A stretch of DNA of 64,000 nt, from NCBI GenBank assembly GCA_019321725.1, contig CM033122.1, positions 434,001-498,000 of the forward strand, given 5' to 3'. Source of the DNA: Paulownia fortunei. Taxonomy: Eukaryota; Streptophyta; Magnoliopsida; Lamiales; Paulowniaceae. Shown here piece by piece: positions 11,701 to 24,900 of the stretch. Under the pieces are notes generated by a model that saw only the letters and a program-made list of their open reading frames with translations, made no database searches and had not been told where the DNA came from. Positions within the stretch are counted from its first letter, which is position 1. Each line of letters starts with the position of its first letter. Position numbers and translations under genes: made by a program.

Positions 11701-14682
11701 ATGATGGATAGGAGAGGAAAAATGCAATCTTTGGAGTTTAAGAACGATGGGTTTTTATCAAATTCTCATTTGGGGCTTCAATGGAATCTCCAGGATTGCA
11801 ACTTTTACCCAGGTGGTGGCTTGTTTGCATCTATGAGTCAAATGGGAAACAATGAAAATGGCGGTTTCAAATTACCATATGCAGATTTGCTTGTGAAGTA
11901 TGTTTCATTGCCTGAGGGGTTTAAGATTTTAGGTATGACAGAGGAGGAAAAGGGGTTGGTGAAAGAGAAAAGTGGGCTTAAGCTTAAGATTAAGATTTCG
12001 AATCCGTCTTTGAGGAGATTAATCAGCGGAGGAATTGCTGGGGCAGTTTCAAGGACTGCAGTGGCTCCATTGGAGACAATTAGGACTCATTTGATGGTGG
12101 GGAGTAGTGGGCATTCCACTACGGAGGTGTTCCACAATATTATGAAAACAGAGGGATGGCCAGGATTGTTTAGGGGGAATTTCGTTAATGTGATTCGAGT
12201 TGCACCTAGCAAAGCCATAGAGGTAAAAGCAAACTAAAAAATAATGCCCAAGTTATGTAAGATTAGTCCTGGTTCTCATCTATTCTCTGCCTTGTTAGCC
12301 TGCATGATACTTTGTATTGGTACATTTTCCTTTATTCTGCTTTTTCTTGTTTGGTTGCATCTATCTCTGATGTTAGCTTTAAGTGTATTACAGTTGACTC
12401 GCCATGGTTTCCTTACAGTGCTGTGAACATTTTATTATTGTTGTTATGTATTAAGGAACTTAGCTTGAGAGTTGCTATTGCATCACATATTTGATAACAG
12501 TTTGAATTTAATAAAAATTTCACTTGTTGCTAGCCCTATGTCTATTGTCACAGGTTTGTTGTATGTTCATGTGAAATTTATCATTAGCTTGATGATATTG
12601 CTCATTGTGAAATCCTGATGGCCTTCTAGATTTGATATCATGTACTTTTGATGGTCAGTTTAAATCAGAATTCATGATGTGGCTGGTCCTTTATAATGTG
12701 TCTAAGACAGCATATCACCTCTGGCCTTGCGAAGTTGTTTCTTGTAATGTTTGTTAGAAAATTAATCATTTCCATACCGTTGTGTTTGCCTCGTGGGAGG
12801 AAAGATGAAAGGGTATGAATGGGTAAAATTCCCGTCTTATGTGTTTTAACTTTATCTCATCTGTTACAACTAAGGGTGGGAAAAAAGGAAGGAAAGAGGA
12901 GAGTTTACTAGTGAAGGGAGAGAATATTCATCATTGGTATCACCTTTTTTTTAATTCTTTTACTGCTTTCTTCCCTCCGTTCTTTTATGTTTTGTGATGG
13001 GAAAAAGATTTGGGTTATAATGGCATAGTATGCCTACTAATATAATACTACACCGCCCCCCCCCCCCCCACCAACACACACACACACAAAAAGGGTCCTT
13101 TTTCTACTTCTCCGTCCAGTTTTCACCCTTGACAAAATGTATGAAGCAAAATATGGTTTTGGTGCTCTATTTCATATCCTCTGTTAAGTTTCCTTTTGTG
13201 CTGGTCCCCCCTGGATGATTAACAATGACCAACATTGGCATTGTCATTCTATTAGAGAAGGTCTTGAGAGATCCTTCTTAGGATTGATACTATGGTGTCA
13301 TAGTTAGAGATATGTTTGAGTTCATGCCACATCCAAGCACAGCAATAGGATCGACATCTAAGTTCGCCATCATTTTTGGACTGATCTACATGCTTCTATG
13401 GGTTCATACCATTTTCTTGGTGAGTTGATTGATAACATTTGAATAGAAAGGTTAGATAGGAAAACAGTTGTTGAGCAATATGGCTAATTTGGATACCCTT
13501 AGAAGGACCAGGGTGCTTTAGTTTCCACAGATAGCTAACTTGCAGAGAAGAACAAGTATCTTTTTTATTCATTTGTATGCAGTTTTGTTCTTTCTTTCTC
13601 CCACCTCATCCATTGATTTCCTTTTCGTCATGCATGACTGCCTTGCCTTATTTTTCCATTCGGTGGACTTGCTACTATAAATTTATAGTTGAATCTGTAA
13701 TTTGTTATTTTGCTTTCCCATCATTGGTCTGTATGTTATGGAAAGGAAGTATAACTAAGTCTCTATCTCTCGCCAAACCATTAGTTCTGCTCATATGCCT
13801 TTGAGCTGTCTAATTTTGTTTGATTGCCGCCACTTTAAAGTATTGAACTCTGCTTTCTGCCAAACATAGAGCATCAAAACTTCTACCCTTTTACATGTTT
13901 TCCAAATATCTGTACTTTACTCTTGTATTATGTTCTTAAGCATTCCTGAAAGCTGTGCGTTTTTTGCAGTTATTTGTTTATGACACTGTGAACAAGAATT
14001 TGTCACCAAAACCTGGTGAACAACCCAAGTTGCCTATTCCTCCTTCCTTGGTTGCGGGAGCCTGTGCTGGAGTCAGCTCAACTTTGGTCACATACCCCCT
14101 TGAGTTAGTCAAGACTCGATTAACCATACAGGTAAACACAAGACATAGTTATCGGTTATTTTCAATTTCTGTACGATTTATCCTTGTTGGTCTATTTCCA
14201 TGATGCAGAGAGAAGTTTATAACAGTTTGCTCGATGCTTTTGTAAAAATATTGCAAGAGGGTGGGCTAGGAGAGCTCTACAGAGGTCTTACTCCCAGTCT
14301 TATTGGAGTAATTCCATATGCTGCAACCAACTATTGTGCGTACGACACTTTGCGAAAAGCATACAGGAAAATTTTCAAACAGGAAAAGATTGGCAATATA
14401 GAAACCCTCTTGATTGGATCCGCCGCTGGTGCCATTTCCAGCACTGCTACATTTCCTCTAGAGGTGGCTCGTAAGCACATGCAGGTTGGGGCTGTCAGTG
14501 GGAGGCAAGTGTACAAGAACATGCTTCACGCTCTTGCGAGCATACTTGAACAAGAAGGAATCCAGGGTTTGTACAAAGGGCTTGGCCCAAGCTGTTTGAA
14601 GTTGGTGCCTGCTGCAGGGATATCTTTCATGTGTTATGAAGCATGCAAGAGGATTTTGGTGGAGAAAGAAGATGATGAATAG
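11701..14682 (+). CDS. BT1: BT1-type adenine nucleotide transporter (mitochondrial carrier family)
   Basis: Three exons: 11701-12222, 13970-14131 and 14209-14682, giving 385 residues. Junctions are ATAGAG|GTAAAA, TTTTGCAG|TTATTT, ATACAG|GTAAAC and GATGCAG|AGAGAA. Three carrier repeats each hold the signature P-x-[DE]-x-x-[RK]: PLETIRTHL near residue 123, PLELVKTRL near 217, PLEVARKHM near 311. GLFRGN, ELYRGL and GLYKGL match the repeat-end motif. A roughly 100-residue N-terminal extension (MQSLEF, GGGLFASMSQMG, FKILGMTEEEKG) is typical of Brittle-1 proteins and may target plastids and/or mitochondria. The family moves adenine nucleotides across the inner membrane, exporting newly made AMP/ADP/ATP in dicots. 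Start: two adjacent ATGs (11701, 11704) or the ATG at 11722, which gives MQSLEF as in relatives. The neighbouring CESA1 supports orthology with At4g32400. Confidence 0.95.
12223..13969 (+). other. BT1 intron 1
   Basis: A 1.75-kb intron with GTAAAA donor and TTTTTTGCAG acceptor. It contains a run of 14 C (13056-13069) followed by a CA tract to 13088. No nested gene seen. Confidence 0.85.
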
Positions 14683-15917
14683 GAGGGACTCTGTCAAGAA
14701 TAAATGAAGACATGGTTTCTCCATGCATTATAGACATAGATCAAAGAGAATACAAATTTTTGGCATTGAATGCACAACTGTTGCATCATTTTTCCCATCT
14801 GAAAGTTTTGCTTGGGATTTTCTCTGAACCTGGAGTTTTTTAGATGAGAATTGATATATTTGATTTTTATTTGGTTTTTCGATGGGAATCTACTTGGTCT
14901 AGAGTGTGAATATTTTTTTCTCATCCATAATCAATGAAGTTTGGGTTCCTGACAATAAAGCTGGTATTGCACATTGCAGAACTATCTTATCTTTGGTAAA
15001 TAGTGAAAAGTAATTTTATTTGCTAACAATAATCCAACTCTCTTGCTTACTGCCTCTTTGATCAGTTGCTTATAACTGAGTGCCAGAATACTCTCTTTGC
15101 TGATTTGCAAAACAGTAAAGCTCCATTTTAGACTTAACAACTTAAGTCATTGATCAAAACCACATGAGAAAATCTCATACTGAAAATATTTCCAACTTCA
15201 TTGATTTGAAATTACCAAAAATAGCATCTCTTAGTCTACTTGTAAGTTAGAGATGAGATATTGAAGGGAACTAAAAACGCTGCACTGGCTTAGCACTAAT
15301 TGTTTAGTGCACTCCAATCCTCACATCCAATTTGAACAGGTACATGCATTTTTGAACAATAAAGACCAATCAAACTCTAGCTATTTATCAACCTTCTACA
15401 TGCAGTTGGCATGCAATGACAGTATGAGTTCACACACTTGACGTTCCAGCTGAGAGTGCATTTTTCAGAGCTATGTAATCCTAGCTTCTCCATTTGGCCA
15501 TCACAACCAACATAAAATGTATGATCACAAGACAGTTTCTGCCTTTCTTTTTGTATGTTTTTTAGCATTTATTTTCCAGGAACCATGTGCATACAGAACT
15601 AATGTTCTCATTTTACTGTTGATTGCAAACTGGGCTTCTGATAACAAATAAATTTTTTAAGAGCCTGTGAAATTAAGAAACTATATAAATCTCTAGATAC
15701 CATCCTTTCATGTTACAATCAGAAGTTAAGCTCAAGAGATCTAACTGCTATAGCAGGAAGCACAATCCAACCAAACATATTCTCCACAGAAGTCAACGAT
15801 TATAAACTCTCATGAACAGATATGATATCACCCCATCCAGAAGGTATAATTAACTATATAAAATGATTGGGATATAGCAGATGACAGACCATTGAACAAG
15901 TCCAAACACATCTGAGG
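14683..15917. other. Intergenic between convergent BT1 and Alba genes
   Basis: Holds the 3' regions of BT1 (+) and the Alba gene (-). A 63-codon open frame at 15377-15568 (minus) has no recognisable domain. Confidence 0.5.
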
Positions 15918-18043
15918 TCAAATCTGTTCGTCGCTTTCCCCAATTTGCCTTTGGTCTTCCTCAGCTGCCATTAATTCATCAAAGCTTGCTGATTTTCCCA
16001 GTAATACCTCAATCTACAAAAAAAAAATACGAAAAATGAAAGAGGCCCACTCTTTTAGCATGCAAGCAAACAAACAAAAAAAAAACGAATTACTCTAAAG
16101 AAAATCTATCACCACAAAAGTCAGTTGTCTTTATGGACAAAACAAAATAGCTTCTGATAGCAAAAATTTGATACTACAGAAAAAGAAAATTCATATTCAT
16201 CGCATTGTAGCTGAACTGTAAAACAAGCAAACTACAAGAAAGTGAGAGAAAGATTACAGGGTGAATGAGAGCATAATATACAACAAAAACTAATCAAAAC
16301 TATTAAAGAAAAATCATTCAGTATATAGCAGACTATATCTAATGACACGAATGTTTTCTTTCTTCTATCAGATAGAGACCTTCGCTTTGGGCAGGGGTCG
16401 TGCTCCTGGATCATCCCTCATGTCTACTGTCAATGTCCTGATTTCTGTGTGCATAATAGGCAACATAAAGTGTAAATATGAGATCAGCACAAAAGCTTGT
16501 AAAAAAGCCAGAAAAAGAATAAGGTACTCAAAAAAAGGAAACACAAAAGGAAAAAAGAAAAGGAGAAAATGTCTCACTTTTCTCAACAGCAAATCCATTA
16601 TTCTTTAAGATTTCGGCAATAGTCACCACAGTGGTTATAGCTGTAGGCAACACAACATACAAGTTGTGAAACTACACAATGGCAATTGGTACAAATAAAC
16701 AACAAACAATAGGAACATTCTCCAGCATTAACAACTAATAAATCCTCATGATTTAGCTAAAATTGGAGAGAGAAGTAATACCCATTCCAAGACCAGAGAG
16801 TTCCACCTCTTCGTACTGCTGCAAGTACCTCTGGAAACATGATTATTAACTCATTAGGTGACTATACAAAGACCCCAAGCAATAACATAAAAAACATGCA
16901 CAACTTTTTAGAATATATAGTTACTCCTACTAACTACCTTGTGGCAAACATCATTATACTCTTTCATATGATATGATGGACTTTACAGGCAGTTATGCCC
17001 TTAGATTTCCCAAGCCATTACAAAATTATTACCAATAAGTTTTTATGCAACTAAGAGCTTAATACTTTCTTAATTTCTATGAATTAAAGCATTAACGAAA
17101 AGGTATACTATATTTCAAGGGAAAAAGATGAGTCAATACAAGCACAAAGATGAGGTCTCTAGCCTGAACCAGAAAATTGGCTTTTGAAGCTTATTCAAAC
17201 TCGTCTTTGTAACTATGATATTGCAGGGGAGGGGAGCATCAGTTTCTACTTACCTTTATAATGAGCAAGTTTTGGGCACATTCTTTTAGTGAAAGAGTTG
17301 TCAGATGTATATAGGGTCATTCAAATTAATGAAAGCATCTTGGGAAGATTCTATTCACCTCATTTTAAATAGAGATCTAAAAATTTATAAAAAAAAAATA
17401 GCAAACCCTACGTTTCGACCACAAGAGCTAAATTTAAGTCGCATTTGAATCCCAGATATCATCTAGAATAATAATGTATCCAAGAAAAACCTCACATATA
17501 AACAAATAATATATATATACACACACATAGATGAAATAACACGGAAAGGGAACAAGAAAAAATAATTCCCACCAAAAAATAATAATAAATCTGTCCAGCA
17601 ACCCACAAAAGATAGCATCGAAGTCTGAAAAAGAAAAAGTTTCAGTCTTTAGCTAAAACCGGAAATAAGAAACCCCTAAAACATGCCTACATGTATTCAG
17701 CCAACGTGAACCAGCAAAATACATGTATATGCACATATACACGTCTAGAAAACTATAAAAGTATGAAACAGTAAGGCAACAGCAAGGCATTGCTTATTAC
17801 CCAAAAAAAAAAAAAAAACCTACAAGACACAAACAAAAAAGCTGCATATGAATGTACAGAGTTAAAGAGAGAAATAGCATTAAAAAAGAAAAAAAAAAAG
17901 CGGGGAAAGAAAACCTTGGAGAGATTAACGTAAAAGAAGAGGGATTTCTTGGAGTTGGAGACTTGGATTCTGTTTTTCTTCACTCCCTCTGTTATCCTGC
18001 TCTCCATGTCTCTCCCAATACTTTCCCACAAAACCACCTCCAT
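15918..18043 (-). CDS. Alba-domain DNA/RNA-binding protein (At2g34160/At1g29250-like)
   Basis: Five exons on the minus strand: 17915-18043, 16782-16830, 16578-16640, 16380-16444 and 15918-16013, giving 133 residues. The product contains KKNRIQVSNSKKSLFFYVNL, RYLQQYEEVELSGLGMAI, VVTIAEILKNNGFAVEKKIR, DPGARPLPKAKIEVLLGKS and FDELMAAEEDQ. This is the short plant Alba family, small basic proteins that bind DNA or RNA in nucleus and cytoplasm. Frame fixes the splice sites: the exon 4 acceptor must be CACACAG|AAATCAGG, since the next AG would give a stop. The exon 4 donor is AAG|GTCTCT, unusual but supported by homology; intron 1 has AAG|GTTTTC. Either of two in-frame ATGs may start translation (18043 or 18007). 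The second gives a protein of the family's usual length. Confidence 0.9.
16831..17914 (-). other. Alba gene intron 1
   Basis: About 1.1 kb, GTTTTC donor and TTTCCAG acceptor on the minus strand. No nested feature recognised. Confidence 0.7.
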
Positions 18044-18957
18044 TTATGGAGAATGGCATGGGGGTTTAATTATACTCGTTTAGGTTTTAAAATGGAATCG
18101 CGAAAACGCGACTTTACTATGAAACTTCATACTGCAGGTGACTGAGTTTTTATGTTATTTTGTCAAGGAATGTTAGGCAAAGTTTGGTTCCCTTTGATTT
18201 TATTTTGAGTGTTTTGGAGAAAAATAATCAAACCCCATAATATATTTTCAATCTTTTCAAAATACTTTAAAAAATTCTAATTGTTTTTACATATAATTTA
18301 TACATATCCAAATGACCATATTAAAAAATAAACTTACAAGTTACATCATCCACCATTACTTAATTAAAATTAGTATAAAATAATATGATGCGACTAATCA
18401 AATAAAACTTTAAAAAAACCAGCATTGTTGTAGAAAACTCATCTTTAGTAACTTTCACTCTTTCAACGCTTACTATTTTATACGCCAAATATCTTACATT
18501 CAATCCATCCAAAAATTTAAACTGAATTCAATAATGTAGACAAGTAATATCAAAATAATGAGGATATGAGTTTAAAAGAATAAAAATTATTCATTTTCTC
18601 CTTGAAGAATACCAAGATTTCAATGATTCATACATTTCAGCAACAATTCATCACATTACTGCACAAAACTAACAAAATAAGTTTTTCACACCTATACTTG
18701 TAAGGGTCCCCATGAATACAAATGCTTGACACAGTGTATACAATAAAGTAAAAGTAGATTGAAATGGCCAAAAATTACTTTTAGTGTTTGATGAATTTAT
18801 CCATCGATCACTTGGACTATGTAGAATAGTACACCATAATTCAGGGACCCCAAATATAAGACTTAGCCTTAGCTTCTCATCTGTCTATATACACGAAGGC
18901 AAGCAGCATCAAGTGGAGACATGCAGTTGGTCTAACAAAATGATCTTCAAAAATACC
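18044..18957. other. Spacer: Alba promoter region and CESA1 3' region
   Basis: AT-rich. The part next to 18957 must hold the CESA1 3' untranslated region; the part next to 18044 the Alba 5' leader and promoter. No other gene seen. Confidence 0.6.
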
Positions 18958-21900
18958 CTAGCAGTTGACACCACATTGACCTTGTGCAGCTCTCCTTGTA
19001 GCCTCCGATGTGAAGGGGTCGATCCGGACCCAGAGCAGAGAGAAGATGGATGCAAGGAGTATGGACCAAACGATGACAATTGTTGGAGTGCGATTTTGAC
19101 GCCCCAACAAACCTTTGAGGAAAGGATACAGGTGGACAATAACCCAAATGGCGAAAAACAATTTTCCAAAAAGAGGACCCCACGACTGGTATCCACTGTT
19201 AATAGCATATGAAACACCGGCTACAATTCCTACCAAGTTCACAATAAGGACTGTGGTGGGAGGAATGAGGAGGGCTGTCCATTTGAACACATAAAGCTCG
19301 GCAAAATCCCCATCGTCATCAGATGCCTTTGAAGTGACAGTGAAATTGGTATCAATCCCGGCTAGTACTTTCAAGAGGCCTTGGAAGACAGCAAAGAGAT
19401 GAGCTGATGTTCCACCAATGACCCAGAATTGTTCGTTTCTCCACCAGTCCTCAACAGTAACACCACCCCACCGCATTTCCAGTATGCCAGTGGCAAAAAT
19501 TGAGACAAAGAGAAGAATAAACCACATGCTAGCAAAATTGCTTATCTGCAGAAGAATAGAATTAGAACCACAGAGTTAGTCAGGAGACACCTTAGAATAA
19601 CTACTAACACGTCACATGCACAAGTAGGCAACTCAGATGTAGGGGAAAAAAGAATTGTGTCACGCTGAATCTGTACTCAACATGCATCAATACATGGTGG
19701 AAAACACCAAATTTAAGATTTTAAGAATTGAACAAGTGGTTTCCAGATAATCATCTTCCCCCTCCCCCACCCCAACCACCCAAAGAAAATCGTTGGGGTA
19801 AGAACAAAATAGAAGACAAAGACACCATGCGAGACTCTCAACGAATCAATAGTAAAATGTGTTGTTTACCTCGGGGATGATAAATTTGTTAGTAAGAAGA
19901 CAGATAGCAGGAAGAACGCAATAAGCAAGCAACGGAATAGAGGTGAGCGGGTAAACAATGGTGTTTATATATGCCAGTCTCTCCAGGAGCTGCAGTTTCC
20001 CATTGTAGCCATACCATATAGGACAATGCCTGCTTAGAAGAATTTCAATGGATCCCAAAGCCCACCTAAGGACCTGGTTCAAACGATCTGACAGATTGAT
20101 TGGAGCAGAACCCTTGAATGCTGGGCGAGGAGGCATACAATAAATGGAAATCCATCCTCGTGCATGCATCTTAAATCCAGTTAAAATATCTTCTGTGACA
20201 GAACCATATATCCACCCAATCTGAAATCAAGAAATTAGGCTCAATCGATTTAATGTTTCAAAATGCAAATTTAATCAATAAGAAACAAATCTTCATTCTA
20301 GATGCCGTAAAACTACATTAACAGGGACTTAACTTAAATAAAGTAAAATTAATATACCTCTTTGCCCCACTCAGTTTTATCCTCATAGCCACAGCTAATG
20401 ACATGGATAGCTTCTTTCAAAAGAGTAGCAGGATTTGTTGACGGTGGAATGCCTCCCTGTTCCATAAAGGAAGCAGCAATGAAGACGGGAGATTGACCAA
20501 ACCGCTTCTCCAAGCTCTTCTGAGACATAAGAACTGACTTCTCATCATCATATCCTGTCAATACAAAGAATGCAATGGCATCAATTACCACAATATTAAA
20601 TATAGCTTATATGAGAATCACTGCCAAGTATAAGTAAAAGAATTGAACTTATAAAACCAGAGAAGTTCAGGATTTTGCTTTAGCAAAACAGAAAGTTCAG
20701 TGACTGTTATTAACTTGGAGATAAACCAATATTAGAGAGGAGAGGGAAAGATAATCAAGCATTTGACCAGATGAGCAAGGAGTATTAAAGACTTTGTTGA
20801 GTTGAAATTAGTAAGATCAACATTTCAGATAGTTTACCCAGCATGTCAGCAGGTCAAATAATCCATCCATATCTGGATAAAGATCTTCTGAATAAATATG
20901 TCCGAGGGCATAACAAGATCTTTAAAATTATAAGTTTTGAGTTATGTCAAATGGGGAAATAAAAATCCATGGGGACAAAAGAAAGAGGAAGAAAGAAACA
21001 GCTCAAAACAGAACTTCATTGGCTTCAGTATTGAGCAATTGAAAGGAAGTGGTAAACCAATTGTAGAACCTACCTTCCACACCCTCTTCTATGTCCTCCA
21101 TATTAAAGATTGGAATGGTTGATTCAGTCCTTTTCGCAGCTCGGTTCTTATCAATGTACTTCTTATTGGCACTTCTTCCCTTCTTCCTTGATCCACAACA
21201 GCTTTTGACAATAATGTTTGGTTGCAAATCTTCTTCTGTTAGAACTGGATCATACCCATATAGAGCTTGCCTGTTAAAGCAACATCCAGTTCCCACATAG
21301 ACAGGACCCTGAAGGCCGTCCAATCCTTTCAAGTTGATCTGCAGAGAGGAAGATTTCAACATTAATAATGCGCAGATGACAGAGATATCACTGAAACAAA
21401 TAGTAAAAGCTGTTAAAACTCAAGAGAGACCCTACATCAAAAAAGACAATGTTGCGGTTAGCATATCTATCATGCAAGTCAATGCCATCAAAACGTTGTG
21501 GGAACTGAACGTAACAAGTCTTCCTTCCAAGAACAGGATCCATCATGAAGCACATGGCTTCTTTAAGAGCTTTGCTGTTATTGAAGTAATGATCACAATC
21601 AACATTCAAAAGATATGCTCCATTTGTGAGGACAGCAGAGACACGAATCTGAAGCACATAACAAACATTACGTCACATAGAAAGTCATCACACTAGAGAC
21701 CAGAGAAGAAAATCTGAAAAAAAAAATTATAAAGAAAAAGGAAAGCAAGACTATAGAAGGGCTTGATTAATAAACCCTTTTGCTAAATCCTCTTCATGCT
21801 AAAAGTCACAGCTCACATCTCAAAGTATTTTCTGATGAACATCAAATTTCATTAATATGGACCAAGGACAAACAGCAAATCTGGCTTGCAGAAAAGCTGT

Positions 21901-24900
21901 ATGTTGAGAGTCATGCCCTCAACTACCCTGTGGTGACCAATTCTTGACTCTTGAGCAAATCTGCCAAGGGGCATAAGCTTATACCTACCAAAAGCTATGA
22001 ATAGAACACTTGCAATTCACAAATATAGTAACATAAACAATTTTCAATAAATTTCAAAAAACAGGTGGTATCCTTCTAGAGAAGTATATGTGCAGTAAAT
22101 TCCATTCACAACCTAGAAAATTAAGCAAAGAACATAGGATTACTCATTACCAACTTCTTCATTAACTTGAAGTTACTCCACCAACGTTTGAACAAGTCAT
22201 TCTTATCAATTATATTAGCACAGAATTAAGATGCCATATTTTAATAGGGAACATCAATCACCTACCAAAGCATTCATAGCTCCAGCTTTCTTGTGATGTT
22301 GAAATCCAGGACGCTTCTCACGAGAAACATAAACCAGTCGAGGTAGCTCATTTCCATCTGTGTCAAGGCCCCCACTGTGCCCCAGAAAGACCTGTTAATC
22401 AAAGGCAGGATGGAAGAATTATAACACGATATATAGAGAGAAACAATATTGAATACTTGCGGAGGGGAAAAAAACCTGGATCATTCCTGGATGATCCCGT
22501 GTATTGTTTCCAGGCCAAGGAGTTCCATCTTGCATTGTCCATCCTTCTTCAGGCATCTTTTGAGCCTTTGCAACAAGAGCATTTATCCGTACCTTAAATT
22601 CTTCATATTCTCTCTGCAGGAAAACATGTTCAGATATACAGTTACATCCCATTTTTCACTTGTTTCCTGCTTTACCAGATTAACTTACCAGAAACTGCTT
22701 GACACAAAAAAAATACGAGACACAATCTTACCTAATGGAATTGACCGAAACAAGCTTTTAGTTACATGTTTCCATATGAAAATCTGTTAACATTTCCATC
22801 TTGAAGAAGCTTTGGTACCATTATGATTGTTATGCTCAGTCATATCATATATAAAAATTCTAATGCTATCTAAATATGTTTGTCTTACTTTTTTTTCTGT
22901 AAATGCATGTAAATCTTAATCTTCAACACTTCAACATTAAGTCCAACTCACTTGTTTTCTTGTAAAAGTAAAGTCAAGACATCTGCATCGAGTGCAGCAC
23001 AGTTGTTCTACAGCATACAACTTGAATTATTATACTTCTTCTTACAAGCTTGTAGTTAACACTCATTAATTAGCCTTCTGTAAATCTCTCTATGCATGAT
23101 AGCAAATTTCACATCAATAGAAATAAGATAGTGCATAAGCAATGAAACTGCTGCTCAAGACATTTATCAACTATTGGTATGAATAACTCAAATGTTCTCT
23201 GCCATTATCCACATCTTATTCTCTACTACTAATGGTATAGTATTAGAGTTAAGCTTCATAAATCGCTCAAAACCTTCCATTGGGTGCTTAGAATGGGGTG
23301 ACATCTCAAAAAAGTAAATGGAACAGGTTTAGAGAGAACATAAACTATTTGAAGAATAATAATCAGCAATTATTTAATCACCTTCATTGCTCTGCGCTCT
23401 TTCACAAAGGAAGGCTGAATCTTGTCCTTCAGGTAATCTATCTTCTGCGCAAAATAGAATTCAGGGGCCCTAGGCTCAATAGTGTGCTTCTTGCAGAAAG
23501 GTACCCATTTCCTGGCAAACTCTGCAGTTTCGGAGAGGGATTCAAAGGTCAGCATTGCTGAACCATCATCTGAGACATAACATGAGACTTTGTCGACAGG
23601 GTAATCCACAGCCAGAATGGACAAAACAGTGTTGGCAGTTACAAGAGGAGGCTCTTTCATGGGATCCACTGTACTCACAAACACATCGACAGGTGCTAAC
23701 TGGGAAGGCTCACCCTCTCTATCATATCTGTGAACAGAGAAGACAAAAGTTAAAACAGGAACTAACAAAGCCCACAGAATCATATGGCGCAGAACTCATC
23801 CTGATTACCCATGCTTCAGCATATGGGGCTTAACTTTAAGAATTGGAAAAATTCACTAACCTCAATGCAAGTCTTTCAAGAAAGGTCTCACGATTAATGG
23901 GGTACCATTTTGGAAACTGATCCAATAGCCAAGATAAGGCAAACCAAACCTCACAGATAACTGATGTCAGCCACAAAGGATATGCATCCTTCACCGGATG
24001 ACTGCAACGGTATTGCAAGAAAAATCCCAACTTGATCAATCGAAGAATGATCACAACACGATAAGGAGTAAGATGAGATGAAGAAATAGGCACGACACGG
24101 CTCAACGGTTGGCGAGCATCATCAGCCCTGTCACCAATACAAACTATTAGCATCCCCTAAGATGTACAAATCAAATGAGCATCCAGGACCAACATTCATG
24201 AAAGTGGTGAGATGAAAAAAATTCCAAGCAAAATAGTGTTCAATTATTAGAGAGAAAATTATGCTTTGGAATAAAATGTGAAGACAAAATGCAAAGATAA
24301 TTTCAATCCTCATGCCAATCAATAAATCAGACAAGCAGAAGATTGAATCTGATTATCTGATTGTTCTAACAGAATTAAAGCTTAGTCATCAAAAAGAGTT
24401 TTTTACTCTTTACATAGCTTGAGCAGATGCCAGAGAGCAATAAATTTATCTTTCATTTATATTTATCTATATGCTTGACTATAAACCTTAGAACATAAGC
24501 TTACATTTGTAGTTCTTCTCCATTTGACCCAGTGCCTTCAGTATCTCCTTTCCCTTCACTGTATCTGCTGTTCATTTGCACCACATTTTTCTCCTGTTTT
24601 AGTTTCCAACCTTCCACTCTCTCCTTCCAGTCAACACTTCCAAGTCCATAAGAATTGAGGTCTTTGGAAGGGTCAACTATTCTTACAGGAACTGCAGAAA
24701 TTAATGACATTGTCAATTGTTTGCATATAACAAAGATCAAGGACATAACAGCAACTGAGTATATTATAGTAAGTGGCTACCTGGCTGCCGTGGATCAACG
24801 TAAGGAAGGGAGTGAACACGGTCTCCAGGACCCAAAGGTCCTGATGTACTTCTGACAGAATGAGTATCTTGTATAGAAGGAGGAATCTCACCAGAGACCT

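Noticed and set aside
11322..11711. 129-codon plus-strand frame before BT1
   Set aside because: Starts at TTG, runs through the GA repeat, and overlaps the BT1 leader; not a recognisable protein.
18784..19212. 142-codon plus-strand frame over the CESA1 last exon
   Set aside because: Shadow of the strongly conserved CESA1 C-terminus on the other strand.
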